From: Aradus depressus
Taxonomy: Eukaryota > Arthropoda > Insecta > Hemiptera > Aradidae
Direction of reading: 5' to 3'
Length of the DNA: 64,000 bases
NCBI GenBank assembly: GCA_963662175.1
Contig: OY759214.1
Span: forward strand, 78,566,037 to 78,630,036
The number at the start of each line of letters is the position of its first letter. The first letter of the stretch is position 1. Shown here piece after piece: positions 22,160-33,232 of the stretch. Under the pieces are notes generated by a model. That model ran no database searches, was not told the origin of the DNA, and worked only from the letters and a program-made list of their open reading frames with translations. The position numbers and the translations under genes were made by a program.

Positions 22160-24820
22160 GATTTAATATTTGTTAAAACTGATAGAGAACGACCGGATTA
22201 TCTGAATCCTACACAAAAATCAAAATAAAAATGTTTTTCAAAAAATTCACGCTTTTTAACGGTTTATAGGCTTAATAATTGTTAAAACTGATACGACAGA
22301 ATCAGATATGTCCGAAAAGTCCCATCCGACGGACGACGTGCTCAAGGCTATTTTCAACCTAAGTGAAATTTCACCTAACCAGGTTTATTTACATAACATA
22401 CGTCTCATTATCGAGTACCTCACATTCGAAAAAGCCCTGGATCATCGCTTAAAGTCCCATCCGAAGGACGACATGCTCAAAGTGTTTTTTAACTTCCCGA
22501 TTGAAACATCTGACCTAAGTGCCTCAACTAGATTTCTTAGTGGCGATCCTGAGCTCGGTAGACTCCATTCTTGAAATTTCTCGCTTTTTAACGGTTTATA
22601 GATTTAATATTTGTTAAAACTGATAGAGAACGACCGGATTATCTGAATCCTACACAAAAATCAAAATAAAAATGTTTTTCAAAAAATTCACGCTATTTAA
22701 CGGTTTATAGGCTTAATAATTGTTAAAACTGATACGACAGAATCAGATATGTCCGAAAAGTCCCATCCGACGGACGACGTGCTCAAGGCTATTTTCAACC
22801 TAAGTGAAATTTCACCTAACCAGGTTTATTTACATAACATACGTCTCATTATCGAGTACCTCACATTCGAAAAAGCCCTGGATCATCGCTTAAAGTCCCT
22901 TCCGAAGGACGACGTGCTCAAAGTGTTTTTTAACTTCCCGATTGAAACATCTGACCTAAGTGCCTCAACTAGATTTCTTAGTGGCGATCCTGAGCTCGGT
23001 AGACTCCATTCTTGAAATTTCTCGCTTTTTAACGGTTTATAGATTTAATATTTGTTAAAACTGATAGAGAACGACCGGATTATCTGCATCCTACACAAAA
23101 ATCAAAATAAAAATGTTTTTCCAAAAATTTGCGCTATTTAACGGTTTATAGGCTTAATAATTTTTAAAACTGATACGACAGATTCAGATTTATCCGGAAA
23201 GTCCCATCCGAAGGACGACGTGCTCAAGGCTATTTTCAACCTAAGTGAAATTTCACCTACCCAGGTTTATTTACATAACATACGTCTCATTATCGAGTAC
23301 CTCACATTCGAAAAAGTCCTGGAACATCGCTTAAAGTCCCATCCGAAGGACGACGTTCTCATAGTTATTTTTCACTTCCCGATTAAAACATCTGACCTAA
23401 GTGCCTCAGCTAGATTTCTAAGTGGCGATCCTGAGCTCGGTAGACTCCATTCTTCAAATTTCTCGCTTTTTAACGGTTTATAGATTAAATATTTGTTAAA
23501 ACTGATAGAGAACGACCGGATTATCTGAATCCTACACAAAAATCAAAATAAAAATGTTTTTCAAAAAATTTGCGCTATTTAACGGTTTATAGGCTTAATA
23601 ATTGTTAAAACTGATACGACAGATTCAGATTTATCCGGAAAGTCCCATCCGAAGGACGACGTGCTCAAGGCTTTCAACCTAAGTAGAAATTGACCTACCC
23701 AGGTTTATTTACATAACATACGTCTCATTATCGAGTACCTCACATTCGAAAAAGCCCTGGATCATTGCTTAATGTCCCATCCGAAGGACGACGTGCTCAA
23801 AGTTATTTTTAGCTTCCCGATTAAAACATCTGACCTAAGTGCCTCAACTAGATTTCTAAGTGGCGATCCTGAGCTCGGTAGACTCCATTCTTGAAATTTC
23901 TCGCTTTTTAACGGTTTATAGATTTAATATTTGTTAAAACTGATAGAGAACGACCGGATTATCTGAATCCTACACAAAAATCAAAATAAAAATGTTTTTC
24001 AAAAAATTCACGCTATTTAACGGTTTATAGGCTTAATAACTGTTAAAACTGATACGACAGAATCAGATATATCCGAAAAGTCCCATCCGACGGACGACGT
24101 GCTCAAGGCTATTTTCAACCTAAGTGAAATTTCACCTAACCAGGTTTATTTACATAACATACGTCTCATTATCGAGTACCTCACATTCGAAAAAGCCCTG
24201 GATCATCGCTTAAAGTCCCATCCGAAGGACGACGTGCTCAAAGTGTTTTTTAACTTCCCGATTGAAACATCTGACCTAAGTGCCTCAGCTAGATTTCTAA
24301 GTGGCGATCCTGAGCTCGGTAGACTCCATTCTTCAAATTTCTCGCTTTTTAACGGTTTATAGATTTAATATTTGTTAAAACTGATAGAGAACGACCGGAT
24401 TATCTGAACCCCACACAAAAATCAAAATGAAAATGTTTTTCAAAAAATTCGCGCTATTTAACGGTTTATAGGCTTAATAATTGTTAAAACTGATACTACA
24501 GATTCAGATATATCCGGAAAGTCCCATCCGAAGGACGACGTGCTCAAGGCTTTCAACCTAAGTGGAAATTGACCCACCCAGGTTTCTTTACATAACATAC
24601 GTCTCATTATCGAGTACCTCACATTCGAAAAAGCCCTGGATCATCGCTTAATGTCCCATCCGAAGGACGAAGTGCTCAAAGTTATTTTTAACTTCCCGAT
24701 TAAAACATCTGACCTAAGTGCCTCAGCTAGATTTCTAAATGGCGATCCTGAGCTCGGTAGACTCCATTCTTCAAATTTCTTGCTTTTCAACGGTTTATAG
24801 ATTTAATATTTGTTAACTGA
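22160..24820 (+). repeat. 441-bp satellite, six copies plus a partial, SINE-derived
   Basis: Units begin 'gatttaatatttgttaaaac' at 22160, 22601, 23042, 23483 (one substitution), 23921, 24362 and, truncated, 24800; spacing is 438-441 bp. Each unit contains 'cgagtacctcacattcg', 'atcgcttaaagtcccatccg' and 'aaggacgacgtgctcaa', which match the SINE family 1 body on its minus strand ('cgagtacctgacatcg', 'atcgcttaacgtcccatccg', 'aaggacggcgtgct'). The 'gtcccatccga' block occurs twice per unit, so the SINE piece was itself duplicated. Frames of 87-88 codons recur in several units because the sequence is repeated, not because of a known domain. Confidence 0.95.
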
Positions 24821-24986
24821 CAGAGCCATAGAGTGTGCTGGTTTCGGATTATGCCAACGTCAGCACAACGTTCAGACTGACTTTAAATATGGTGACACCG
24901 ATCCACTATGGAAGAAAAATGCCAAAAAAAAAAGATGTATGTATAGATATGAACACAAATTAAAACTTGTGTACATTGTGATATAA
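24821..24986. other. Spacer between 441-bp array and Helitron 2
   Basis: About 166 bp of single-copy-looking sequence with an A-run; it ends in 'gatataa', supplying the A before the TC start of Helitron 2. Confidence 0.5.
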
Positions 24987-25059
24987 TCTATATTAATAAA
25001 GCTGAAACGGGGTTTGTTTGTTTGTTTGTATGTTTGTTTGTATGTATGTATGTATGTTT

Positions 25060-26375
25060 GTTCCAGCATCACGCCCAAACCGCTGGACGGATTTTTATAA
25101 AACTTCCCATGTAGCATTCTTTTGAGCCCGATTGAATAATAGGCTATGTGGCGTCCCAAAATTTTGATCGGGAGGGGGGGTTGTGGGGGGGCCTAAGTAT
25201 AAATATAGAGCTAACTCATGAACTAATGGGCGAATCGTCATGAAATTTCACATGTAGTATTTTTAAAAGCCAAACAGGAAAAAAAGGTGTGTGGCGTCCC
25301 AAAGTTTTGAACGGGAGGGGGGGTTGTGGGGGGGCCTAAGTATAAATATAGAGCTAATTCTTTAACGGTTGGTCGGATTGTCACGAAATTTCACATGGAG
25401 TATTCCTGAAGGCCAAATAGAAAAATAAGGTGTGTGGCGTCCCAAAGTTTTGAACGGGAGGGGGGTTGTGGGGGGGCCTAAGTATAAATATAGAGCTAAC
25501 TCATTAACTAATGGGCGAATCGTCATGAAAAGCCAAATAGGAAAAAAAGGTGTGTGGCGTCCCAAAGTTTTGATCGGGAGGGGGGGTTGTGGGGGGGCCT
25601 AAGTATAAATATAGAGCTAACTCTTTAACAGTTGGTCGGATTGTCACGAAGTTTCACATGTAGTATTCCTGAAGACCAAATAAAAAAAATAGGCGGTGTG
25701 ACGGCTCAAAATTTTTTACGGGAGGGGGGTAGTGGTGGGGCCTAAGTATAAATATAGAGCTAACTCATTAACTAATGGGCGAATCGTCATGAAAAGCCAA
25801 GTAGGAAAAAAAGGTGTGTGGCGTCCCAAAGTTTTGATCGGGAGGGAGGGTTGTGGGGGGGCCTAAGTATAAATATAGAGCTAACTCTTTAACGGTTGGT
25901 CGGATTGTCACGAAATTTCACATGGAGTATTCCTGAAGACCAAATAGAAAAATAGGCGGTGTGACGGCTCAAAATTTTTTACGGGAGGGGGGGGGGTAGT
26001 GGGGGGGCCTAAGTATAAATATAGAGCTAACTCATTAACTAATGGGCGAATCGTCATGAAATTTCACATGTAGTATTTTTAAAAGCCAAATAGGAAAAAA
26101 AGGTGTGTGGCGTCCCAAAGTTTTGAACGGGAGGGGGGGTTGTGGGGGGGCCTAAGTATAAATATAGAGCTAACTCTTTAACGGTTGGTCGGATTGTCAC
26201 GAAATTTCACATGGAGTATTCCTGAAGACCAAATAGAAAAATAGGCGGTGTGACGGCTCAAAATTTTTTACGGGAGGGGGGAGGGTAGTGGGGGGGCCTA
26301 AGTATAAATATAGAGCTAACTCTTTAATGGTTGATCGTATTGTCATGAATCGGATTGTCATGAATTTCAAATGTA
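25060..26375 (+). repeat. Satellite a, ~9 monomers (Helitron 2, first block)
   Basis: Same monomer as at 17895. Several units are shortened by an identical deletion at 'gtcatgaaaagccaa' (about 25525 and 25788), showing that deletion variants have been copied within the array. Confidence 0.9.
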
Positions 26376-26384
26376 GTAGTAGTA

Positions 26385-26997
26385 ACTATGTATTCGCTGT
26401 GGGGTTCACTGTTGCAAGACATTTACTAGCTGTGATGTCCAGCGTTCCTAATATCGTACTAGCTGTGGGGTCCGCTGTTGCAAGGCACTTACTAGCTGTA
26501 GTGCTCAGCCCCAGCGTTCCTTACTATGTACTGGCTGTGGGGTTCGCTGTTGCAAGGCACCTACAAGACATTTACTAGCTGTGATGCACAGCGTTTCTAA
26601 TTACGTACTAGCTGTGGGGTCTGCTGCTGCAAGGCGCTAGCAGTGTGGCCCAGCGTATTTCACTACGTAGGTACTAGCCGTGGGGTCCGCCGTTGCAAAA
26701 CTCATACTAGCTGTGATGCCCTGTGGTTCTAACTACATACTATCTGTGGGGTTCGCAGTTGCAAGGCACCTACTACCTGTAGGGCCCAGCGTTCCTAAAA
26801 ACGTACTAGCTGTGGGGTCCGTCGTTGCAAAAGCATACTAGCTGTGATGCCCAGGGTTCCTAATATCGTACTAGCAGTGGGGTCCGTTGTTGCAAGGCAT
26901 TTACTAGCTGTAGTGCCCAGCGTTCCTAACTTCGTACTAGCTGTGGGGTCCGCTGTTTTGAGGCACATACTAGCTGTGGTGACCAGCGTTCCTAACG
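26385..26997 (+). repeat. Satellite b, first block of Helitron 2
   Basis: Same order of variants as the start of the Helitron 1 and 3 b arrays, but stops abruptly at 'gttcctaac' and continues as satellite a. Confidence 0.9.
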
Positions 26998-27590
26998 TTG
27001 GTCGGATTGTCACGAAATTTCACATGGAGTATTCCTGAAGGCCAAATAGAAAAATAAGGTGTGTGGCGTTCTAAAGTTTTGAACGGGAGGGGGGGTTGAG
27101 GGGGGCCTAAGTATAAATGTAGAGCTAACTCTTTAACAGTTGGTCCGATTGTCACGAAGTTTCACATGTAGTATTCCTGAAGACCAAATAAAAAAAATTG
27201 GCGGTGTGACGGCTCAAAATTTTTTACGGGAGGGGGGTAGTGGGGGGGCCTAAGTATAAATATAGAGCTAACTCGTTAACTAATGGGCGAATCGTCATGA
27301 AATTTCACATGTAGTATTTTTAAAAGCCAAATAGGAAAAAAAGGTGTGTGGCGTCCCATAGTTTTGAACGGGAGGGAGGGTTGTGGGGGGGCCTAAGTAT
27401 AAATATAGAGCTAACTCTTTAACGGTTGGTCGGATTGTCACGAATTGTGACGTGAAATTGTGAACGGGAGGGGGGGGGGGGGGGTATGGGGGTAGGCCTA
27501 AATTTGAAGATAGTGATAGGTCATTAACGGATGATCGGATTGTCATGGAATTTCACATGTACTATTATTGATGGCCAAATAGAAAAATAC
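26998..27590 (+). repeat. Satellite a, second block of Helitron 2
   Basis: About four monomers. The last is rearranged, with an interrupted 'cacgaattgtgacgtgaaat' and a long G-run near 27468-27484. Confidence 0.85.
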
Positions 27591-29105
27591 ACTAGCTGTG
27601 ATGCCCAGTGGTTCTAACTACGTACTAGCTGTGGGGTCCGCCGTTACAAAAACATACTAGCTGTGATGCCCAGCGTTTCTAACTAGGTACTAGCGGTGGG
27701 GTCCGCCGTTGCAGAACACATACTAGCTGTGATGCTGAGCGTTTCTAACTACGTACTAGCTGTGGGGTCCGCCGTTGCAAAACACATACTAGCTGTGATG
27801 CCCAGTGGTTCTAACTACATACTAACTGTGGGGTCCGCTGTTGCAAAGCACTTAATAGCTGTAGGGCCCAGCGTTCCTAAAAACGTACTATCTGTGGGGT
27901 CCGCTGTTTCAAGGCACTTACTAGCTGTGATGCCCAGCGTTCCTAATTACGTACTAGCTGTGGGGTCCGCTGTTGCGAGGCACATACTAGCTGTGATGCC
28001 CTGTGGTTCTAACTACATACTATCTGTGGGCTCCGCGGTTGCAAGGCACCTACTAGCTGAAGGGCCCAGCGTTCCTAAAAACGTACTAGCTGTGGGGTCC
28101 GCCGTTGCAAAAACATACTAGCGGTGATGCCCAGCGTTTCTAATTAGGTACTAGCGGTGGGGTCCGCCATTGCAGAACACATACTAGCTGTGATGCTGAG
28201 CGTTTCTAACTACGTACTAGCTGTGGGGTCCGCCGTTGCAAAAACATACTAGCGGTGATGCCCAGCGTTTCTAATTAGGTACTAGCGGTGGGGTCCGCCG
28301 TTGCAGAACACATACTAGCTGTGATGCTGAGCGTTTCTAACTACGTACTAGCTGTGGGGTCCGCCGTTGCAAAAACATACTAGCTGTGATGCCCAGCGTT
28401 TCTAATTAGGTACTAGCGGTGGGGTCCGCCGTTGCAAAAACATACTAGCGGTGATGCCCAGCGTTTCTAATTAGGTACTAGCGGTGGGGTCCGCCGTTGC
28501 AGAACACATACTATCTGTGATGCTGAGAGTTTCTAACTACGTACTAGCTGTGGGGTCCGCCGTTGCAAAAACATACTAGCTGTGATGCCCAGCGTTTCTA
28601 ATTAGGTACTAGCGGTTGGGTCCGCCGTTGCAGAACACATACTAGCTGTGATGCTGAGCGTTTCTAACTACGTACTAGCTGTGGGGTCCGCTGTTGCAAG
28701 GCACTTACTAGCTGTGATGCCCAGCGTTCCTAATTTCGTACTAGATGTGGGGTCCGCTGTTGCGAGGCTCATACTAGCTGTGGTGACCAGCGTTCCTAAC
28801 TACGTACCTGCTGTGGGGTCCGCCGTCGCAAGGCACATACTAGCTGTGATGCCCAGCGTTTCTAACTAGGTACTAGCGGTGGGGTCCGCCGATGCAAGGC
28901 ATATACTACCTGTGGTGCCCAGCGTTCCTAACTACGTACTAGCTGTGGTGCCCAGCGTTGCAAGGCACATACTAGCTGTGGTCAAAACGTTCTTATGTAC
29001 GCACTGGCTAGGACGTCCAGCGATGCTAAGTATTCACTAGCTGTCGTTTCCGCAGTTGAAAGGCGCATACTAGCTGTGGTGCCCAGGGATCCTAAAAAAT
29101 TACTA
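27590..29105 (+). repeat. Satellite b, second block of Helitron 2
   Basis: About 23 units of 66 bp. A variant with 'taggtactagcggtggggtc' and 'tgatgctgagcgtttctaac' dominates 27680-28660 and recurs as a multi-unit block, so this array has its own higher-order pattern. Confidence 0.9.
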
Positions 29106-29319
29106 GCGTTACTACAGTTGAATTCCGTATGAATAATTAAAAATTATAACATCACTGTCGAGGAACTGAATAGCCTTATAGGAGATATTGGGAGAAATGT
29201 CAAAGTTCCCCGGGCAACGCCGGGTATTACTGCTAGTCTATATTAATAAATCTGAAACGGGGTTTGTTTGTTTGTTTGTTTGTTTGTTTGTATGTATGTT
29301 TGTTCCAGCATCACGCCCA

Positions 29320-31085
29320 AACCGCTGGACGGATTTTTATGAAACTTCCCATGTAGCATTCTTTTGAGCCCGATTGAATAATAGGCTATGTGGCGTCCCA
29401 AAATTTTGATCGGGAGGGGGGGTTGTAAGGGGGGCCTAAGTATATAAATAGTGCTAACTCATTAACTAATGGTCAAATTGTCATGAAATTTCACACGTAG
29501 TCTTTTTAAAAGCCAAACAGGAAAAAAAGGTGTGTGGCGTCCCAAAGTTTTGAACGGGAGGGGTGGTTGTGGGGGGGCCTAAGTATAAATATAGAGCTAA
29601 CTCATTAACTAATGGGCGAATCGTCATGAAATTTCACATATGTATTTTTAAAAGCCAAATAGGAAAAAAAGGTGTGTGGCGTCCCAAAGTTTTGATCGGG
29701 AGGGGGGGTTATAAGGGGGGCCTAAGTATATAAATAGTGCTAACTCATTAACTAATGGGCGAATCGTCATGAAATTTCACATGTAGTATTTTTAAAAGCC
29801 AAATAGGAAAAAAAGGTGTGTGGCGTCCCAAAGTTTTGAACGGGAGGGGGGGTTCTAAGAGGGGCCTAAGTATAAATATAGAGCTAACTCATTAACTAAT
29901 GGGCGAATTGTCATGAAATTTCACGTAGTATTTTTAAAAGCCAAATAGGAAAAAAAGGTGTGTGGCGTCCCAAAGTTTTGAACGGGAGGGGGGGTTGTAA
30001 GGGGGCCTAAGTATAAATATAGAGCTAATTCTTTAACGGTTGGTCGGATTGTCACGAAATTTCACATGGAGTATTCCTGAAGGCCAAATAGAAAAATAAG
30101 GTGTGTGGCGTCCCAAAGTTTTGAACGGGAGGGGGGTTGTGGGGGTGCCTAAGTATAAATATAGAGCTAACTCATTAACTAATGGGCGAATGGTCATGAC
30201 ATTTCACGTAGTATTTTTAAAAGCCAAATAGGAAAAAAAGGTGTGTGGTGTCCCAAAGTTTTGAACGGGAGGGGGTTGTGGGGGGGCCTAAGTATAAATA
30301 TAGAGCTAACTCTTTAACAGTTGGTCGGATTGTCACGAAGTTTCACATGTAGTATTCCTGAAGACCAAATAAAAAAATAGGCGGTGTGACGGCTCAAAAG
30401 TTTTTACGGGAGGGGGGGTTGTGGGGGGACCTAAGTATAAGTATAGAGCTAACTCATTAACTAATGGGCGAATCGTCATGAAATTTCACATGTAGTATTT
30501 TTAAAAGCCAAATAGCAAAAAAAGGTGTGTGGCGTCCCAAAGTTTTGAACGGGAAGGGGGGTTGTGGGGGGGCCTAAGTATAAATATAGAGCTAACTCTT
30601 TAACAGTTGGTCGGATTGTCACGAAGTTTCACATGTAGTATTCCTGAAGACCAAATAAAAAAATAGGCGGTGTGACGGCTCAAAAGTTTTTACGGGAGGG
30701 GGGGTAGTGGGGGGGCGTAAGTATAAATATAGAGCTAACTCATTAACTAATGGGCGAATCGTCATGAAATTTCACATGTAATATTCCTAAAGGTCAAATA
30801 GAAATATTAGGTGTGTGACGGCCCAAAATTTTGAACAGGAAGGAGGGTTGTGGGGGGGGCTAAATATACATATAGAGTTAGCTCATTAACGGTTGGTCGT
30901 ATTGTCACGAAATTTCGCATATATTATTCCTGAAGGCCAAATAGAAAAATAAGGTGTGTGGCGTCCCGATGTTTTGAACGGGTGGCGGGGTTGAGGGGGG
31001 GGGACTAAGTATAAATATAGAGCTAGCTCATTAACGGTTGATCGTATTGTCATGAATCGGATTGTCATGAATTTCACATGTAGTA
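29320..31085 (+). repeat. Satellite a, ~12 monomers (Helitron 3)
   Basis: Same monomer as in Helitrons 1 and 2, with 'ataagggggg', 'ctaagagggg' and 'gtaagggggg' variants in the G-rich block. Confidence 0.9.
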
Positions 31086-31094
31086 GTAGTAGTA

Positions 31095-32345
31095 ACTATG
31101 TATTCGCTGTGGGGTTCACTGTTGCAAGACATTTACTAGCTGTGATGTCCAGCGTTCCTAATATCGTACTAGCTGTGGGGTCCGCTTTTGCAAGGCACTT
31201 ACTAGCTGTAGTGCTCAGCCCCAGCGTTCCTAACTATGTACTGGCTGTGGGGTTCGCTGTTGCAAGGCACCTACAAGACATTTACTAGCTGTGATGCCCA
31301 GCGTTCCTAATTACGTACTAGCTGTGGGGTCTGCTGTTGCAAGGCGCTAGCAGTGTGGCCCAGCGTATTTAACTACGTAGGTACTAGCTGTGGGGTCCAC
31401 CGTTGCAAAACTCATACTAGCTGTGATGCCCTGTGGTTCTAACTACATACTATCTGTGGGGTCCGCAGTTGCAAGGCACCTACTACCTGTAGGGCCCAGC
31501 GTTCCTAAAAACGTACTAGCTGTGGGGTCCGTCGTTGCAAAAGCATACTAGCTGTGATGCCCAGGGTTCCTAATATCGTACTAGCTGTGGGGTCCGTTGC
31601 TGCAAGGCATTTACTAGCTGTAGTGCCCAGCGTTCCTAACTATGTACTAGCTGTGAAGTTCGCTGTTGCAAAGCACTTACTAACTGTAATGCCCAGCGTA
31701 TTTAACTACGTACTAGCTGTGGGGTCCGCTGTTGCAAGGCACTTAATAGCTGTGATGCCCAGCGTTCCTAACTTCGTACTAGCTGTGGGGTCCGCTGTTG
31801 CGAGGCACATACTAGCTGTGGTGACCAGCGTTCCTAGCTACGTACTAGCTGTGGGGTCCGTTGTTGCAAAGCATTTACTAGCTGTAGTGCCCAGCGTTCC
31901 TAACTATGTACTAGCTGTGAAGTTCGCTGTTGAAAAGCACTTACTAACTGTAATGCCCAGCGTATTTAACTACATACTAGCTGTGGGGTCCGCTGTTGCA
32001 AGGCACTTAATAGCTGTGATGACCAGCGTTCCTAACTTCGTACTAGCTGTGGGGTCCGCTGTTGCGAGGCACATACTAGCTGTGGTGACCAGCGTTCCTA
32101 ACTACGTACTAGCTGTTGGGTCCGCCGTCGCAAGGCACATACTAGCTATGATGCCCAGCATTCCCAACTACGTACTAGCTGTGGTGCTCAGCGTTGCAAG
32201 CCACATACTAGCTGTGGTCACAAACGTTCTTAAGTACGCACTGACTTTGACGTCCAGCGATGCTAAGTATTCACTAGGTGTGGCTTCCGCCGTTGAAAGG
32301 CGCATACTAGCTGTGGTGCCCAGGAGTCCTAAAAACTTACTAGCG
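31095..32345 (+). repeat. Satellite b, ~19 units (Helitron 3)
   Basis: 66-bp units as in Helitron 1. Part of the series ('ctatgtactagctgtgaagt' and following units) is present twice, near 31641 and 31902, which lengthens the open frame 31554-32384. Confidence 0.9.
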
Positions 32346-32566
32346 TTACAACAGCTGAAGGACTATAAGCCTTATTCCGTATGAATAATTGAAAATTATA
32401 ACATCATGAATGTACTGTCGAGGAACTGAATAGCGTTATAGAAGATATTGGGACAAAAATCAAAGTTCCCCGGGCAACGCCGGGTATTACTGCTAGTTAT
32501 TATATAAAATGTAAATTCAAATTGTAACCCAACTGTCTACAATAAGCCTTAATAGGCTTCAATGTA

Positions 32567-32690
32567 GTAATAAATAAATAAATAAAAATATATGGTAATG
32601 CCAGTATGAAATGAATTTGAAAGGGAGAGTGATCTGTAAAAAAGTGGTTGGTATAATAAAGTCCTATCATGGCCATTATCACATTAATTC
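32567..32690. repeat. TAAA tail and half-copy of palindromic MITE
   Basis: A TAAA run at 32567-32587 is followed by 'ggtaatgccagtatgaaatg' and 'gggagagtgatctgtaaa', matching the right arm of the 4949-5172 element. The left arm is missing. Confidence 0.55.
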
Positions 32691-32754
32691 AATGTTTTCT
32701 TTATTTTCTTTCCTTTTTAAGAAGAAATTACAAAACACTATAAGGATGTCACCT

Positions 32755-32960
32755 ATCAATTTTCTGCGAAATCGGTTGAAGCCCTAGTAACTGCCGATTT
32801 AATGAATGAATATATTGACACTACATGTAGTATGAGGATTCAGAAGCCACTATCTAAGTCAAATATTGAATGGTCAATTGTCGAAAACTGAATTATTTCA
32901 TACTGGGGAAGTACATAAAGGGTGATTCAGTAGGAATAATCCTACATTTTGCAATAATAA
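32755..32960 (+). repeat. Dispersed repeat family A, right-end fragment
   Basis: 'gtaactgccgatttaatgaa', 'tagtatgaggattcagaagc' and the terminal 'ggggaagtacataaagggtg' are in the usual order. Confidence 0.6.
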
Positions 32961-33018
32961 TATTAAAATTTGAGTTAGTGAAACTCGGGGAATGAGACAA
33001 TAGGATACTGAATTATCT

Positions 33019-33232
33019 TTTTTTTTTTTTTTTTTGCCTTATGTACGATGCATATTAGCCATGACTCTTATAATGGTGTTTTACCTAACTATTTACGACA
33101 TCCATGGCCCCGGGAGGAAGTTCTATCTACGAAATAAAACTCACTCCCGGACGGGATTCGAACCCGGAAACCAAGATGAGACCATGCGACCAAAGCCCTA
33201 CGCTCTAGCCCGCACGGCCACCATGGCTCCTC
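33019..33232 (-). mobile_element. SINE family 2, best-preserved copy
   Basis: On the minus strand: 'ccatggtggccgtgcgggct' (A-box region), a stretch like the long variable arm of a class II tRNA, B-box 'gggttcgaatcccgtc', then 'gtgagttttatttcgtagat', 'catggatgtcg', 'ctaatatgcatcgtacat' and a poly-A tail (T-run at 33020-33037 on plus). Confidence 0.8.

Larger units (their letters stand above)
24987..29236 (+). mobile_element. Non-autonomous Helitron 2, satellite-bearing
   Basis: 5' end TCTATATTAATAAAGC at 24987 preceded by A; 3' end with the CCCGG/CCGGG hairpin and ...TTACTGCTAG finishing at 29236, the canonical Helitron CTRR terminus. Interior order: satellite a (25060-26375), b (26385-26997), a again (26998-27590), b again (27590-29105), 3' segment. 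The double a-b-a-b order differs from its neighbours and suggests recombination between copies. No coding gene. Confidence 0.9.
29237..32496 (+). mobile_element. Non-autonomous Helitron 3, satellite-bearing
   Basis: Starts TCTATATTAATAAATC at 29237, directly after the CTAG of Helitron 2, and ends ...TTACTGCTAG at 32496 followed by T, the expected downstream flank. Satellite a spans 29320-31085, b spans 31095-32345, then the shared 3' segment and hairpin. The b array closely follows that of Helitron 1 with one extra internal duplication. Confidence 0.9.

Noticed and set aside
22308..23015. Repeated 88-codon frames as a tandem gene family
   Set aside because: They are the 441-bp satellite read in one frame. 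Much of the sequence is a SINE body, units 4 and 6 carry frame-breaking deletions, and no domain is visible.
31554..32384. 276-codon frame (and 21483-22046, 27696-28121) as a repeat-protein gene
   Set aside because: The frame is entirely satellite b, whose 33-bp half-unit keeps phase by itself. There is no start context, no flanking unique coding sequence, and other blocks of the same satellite are broken.
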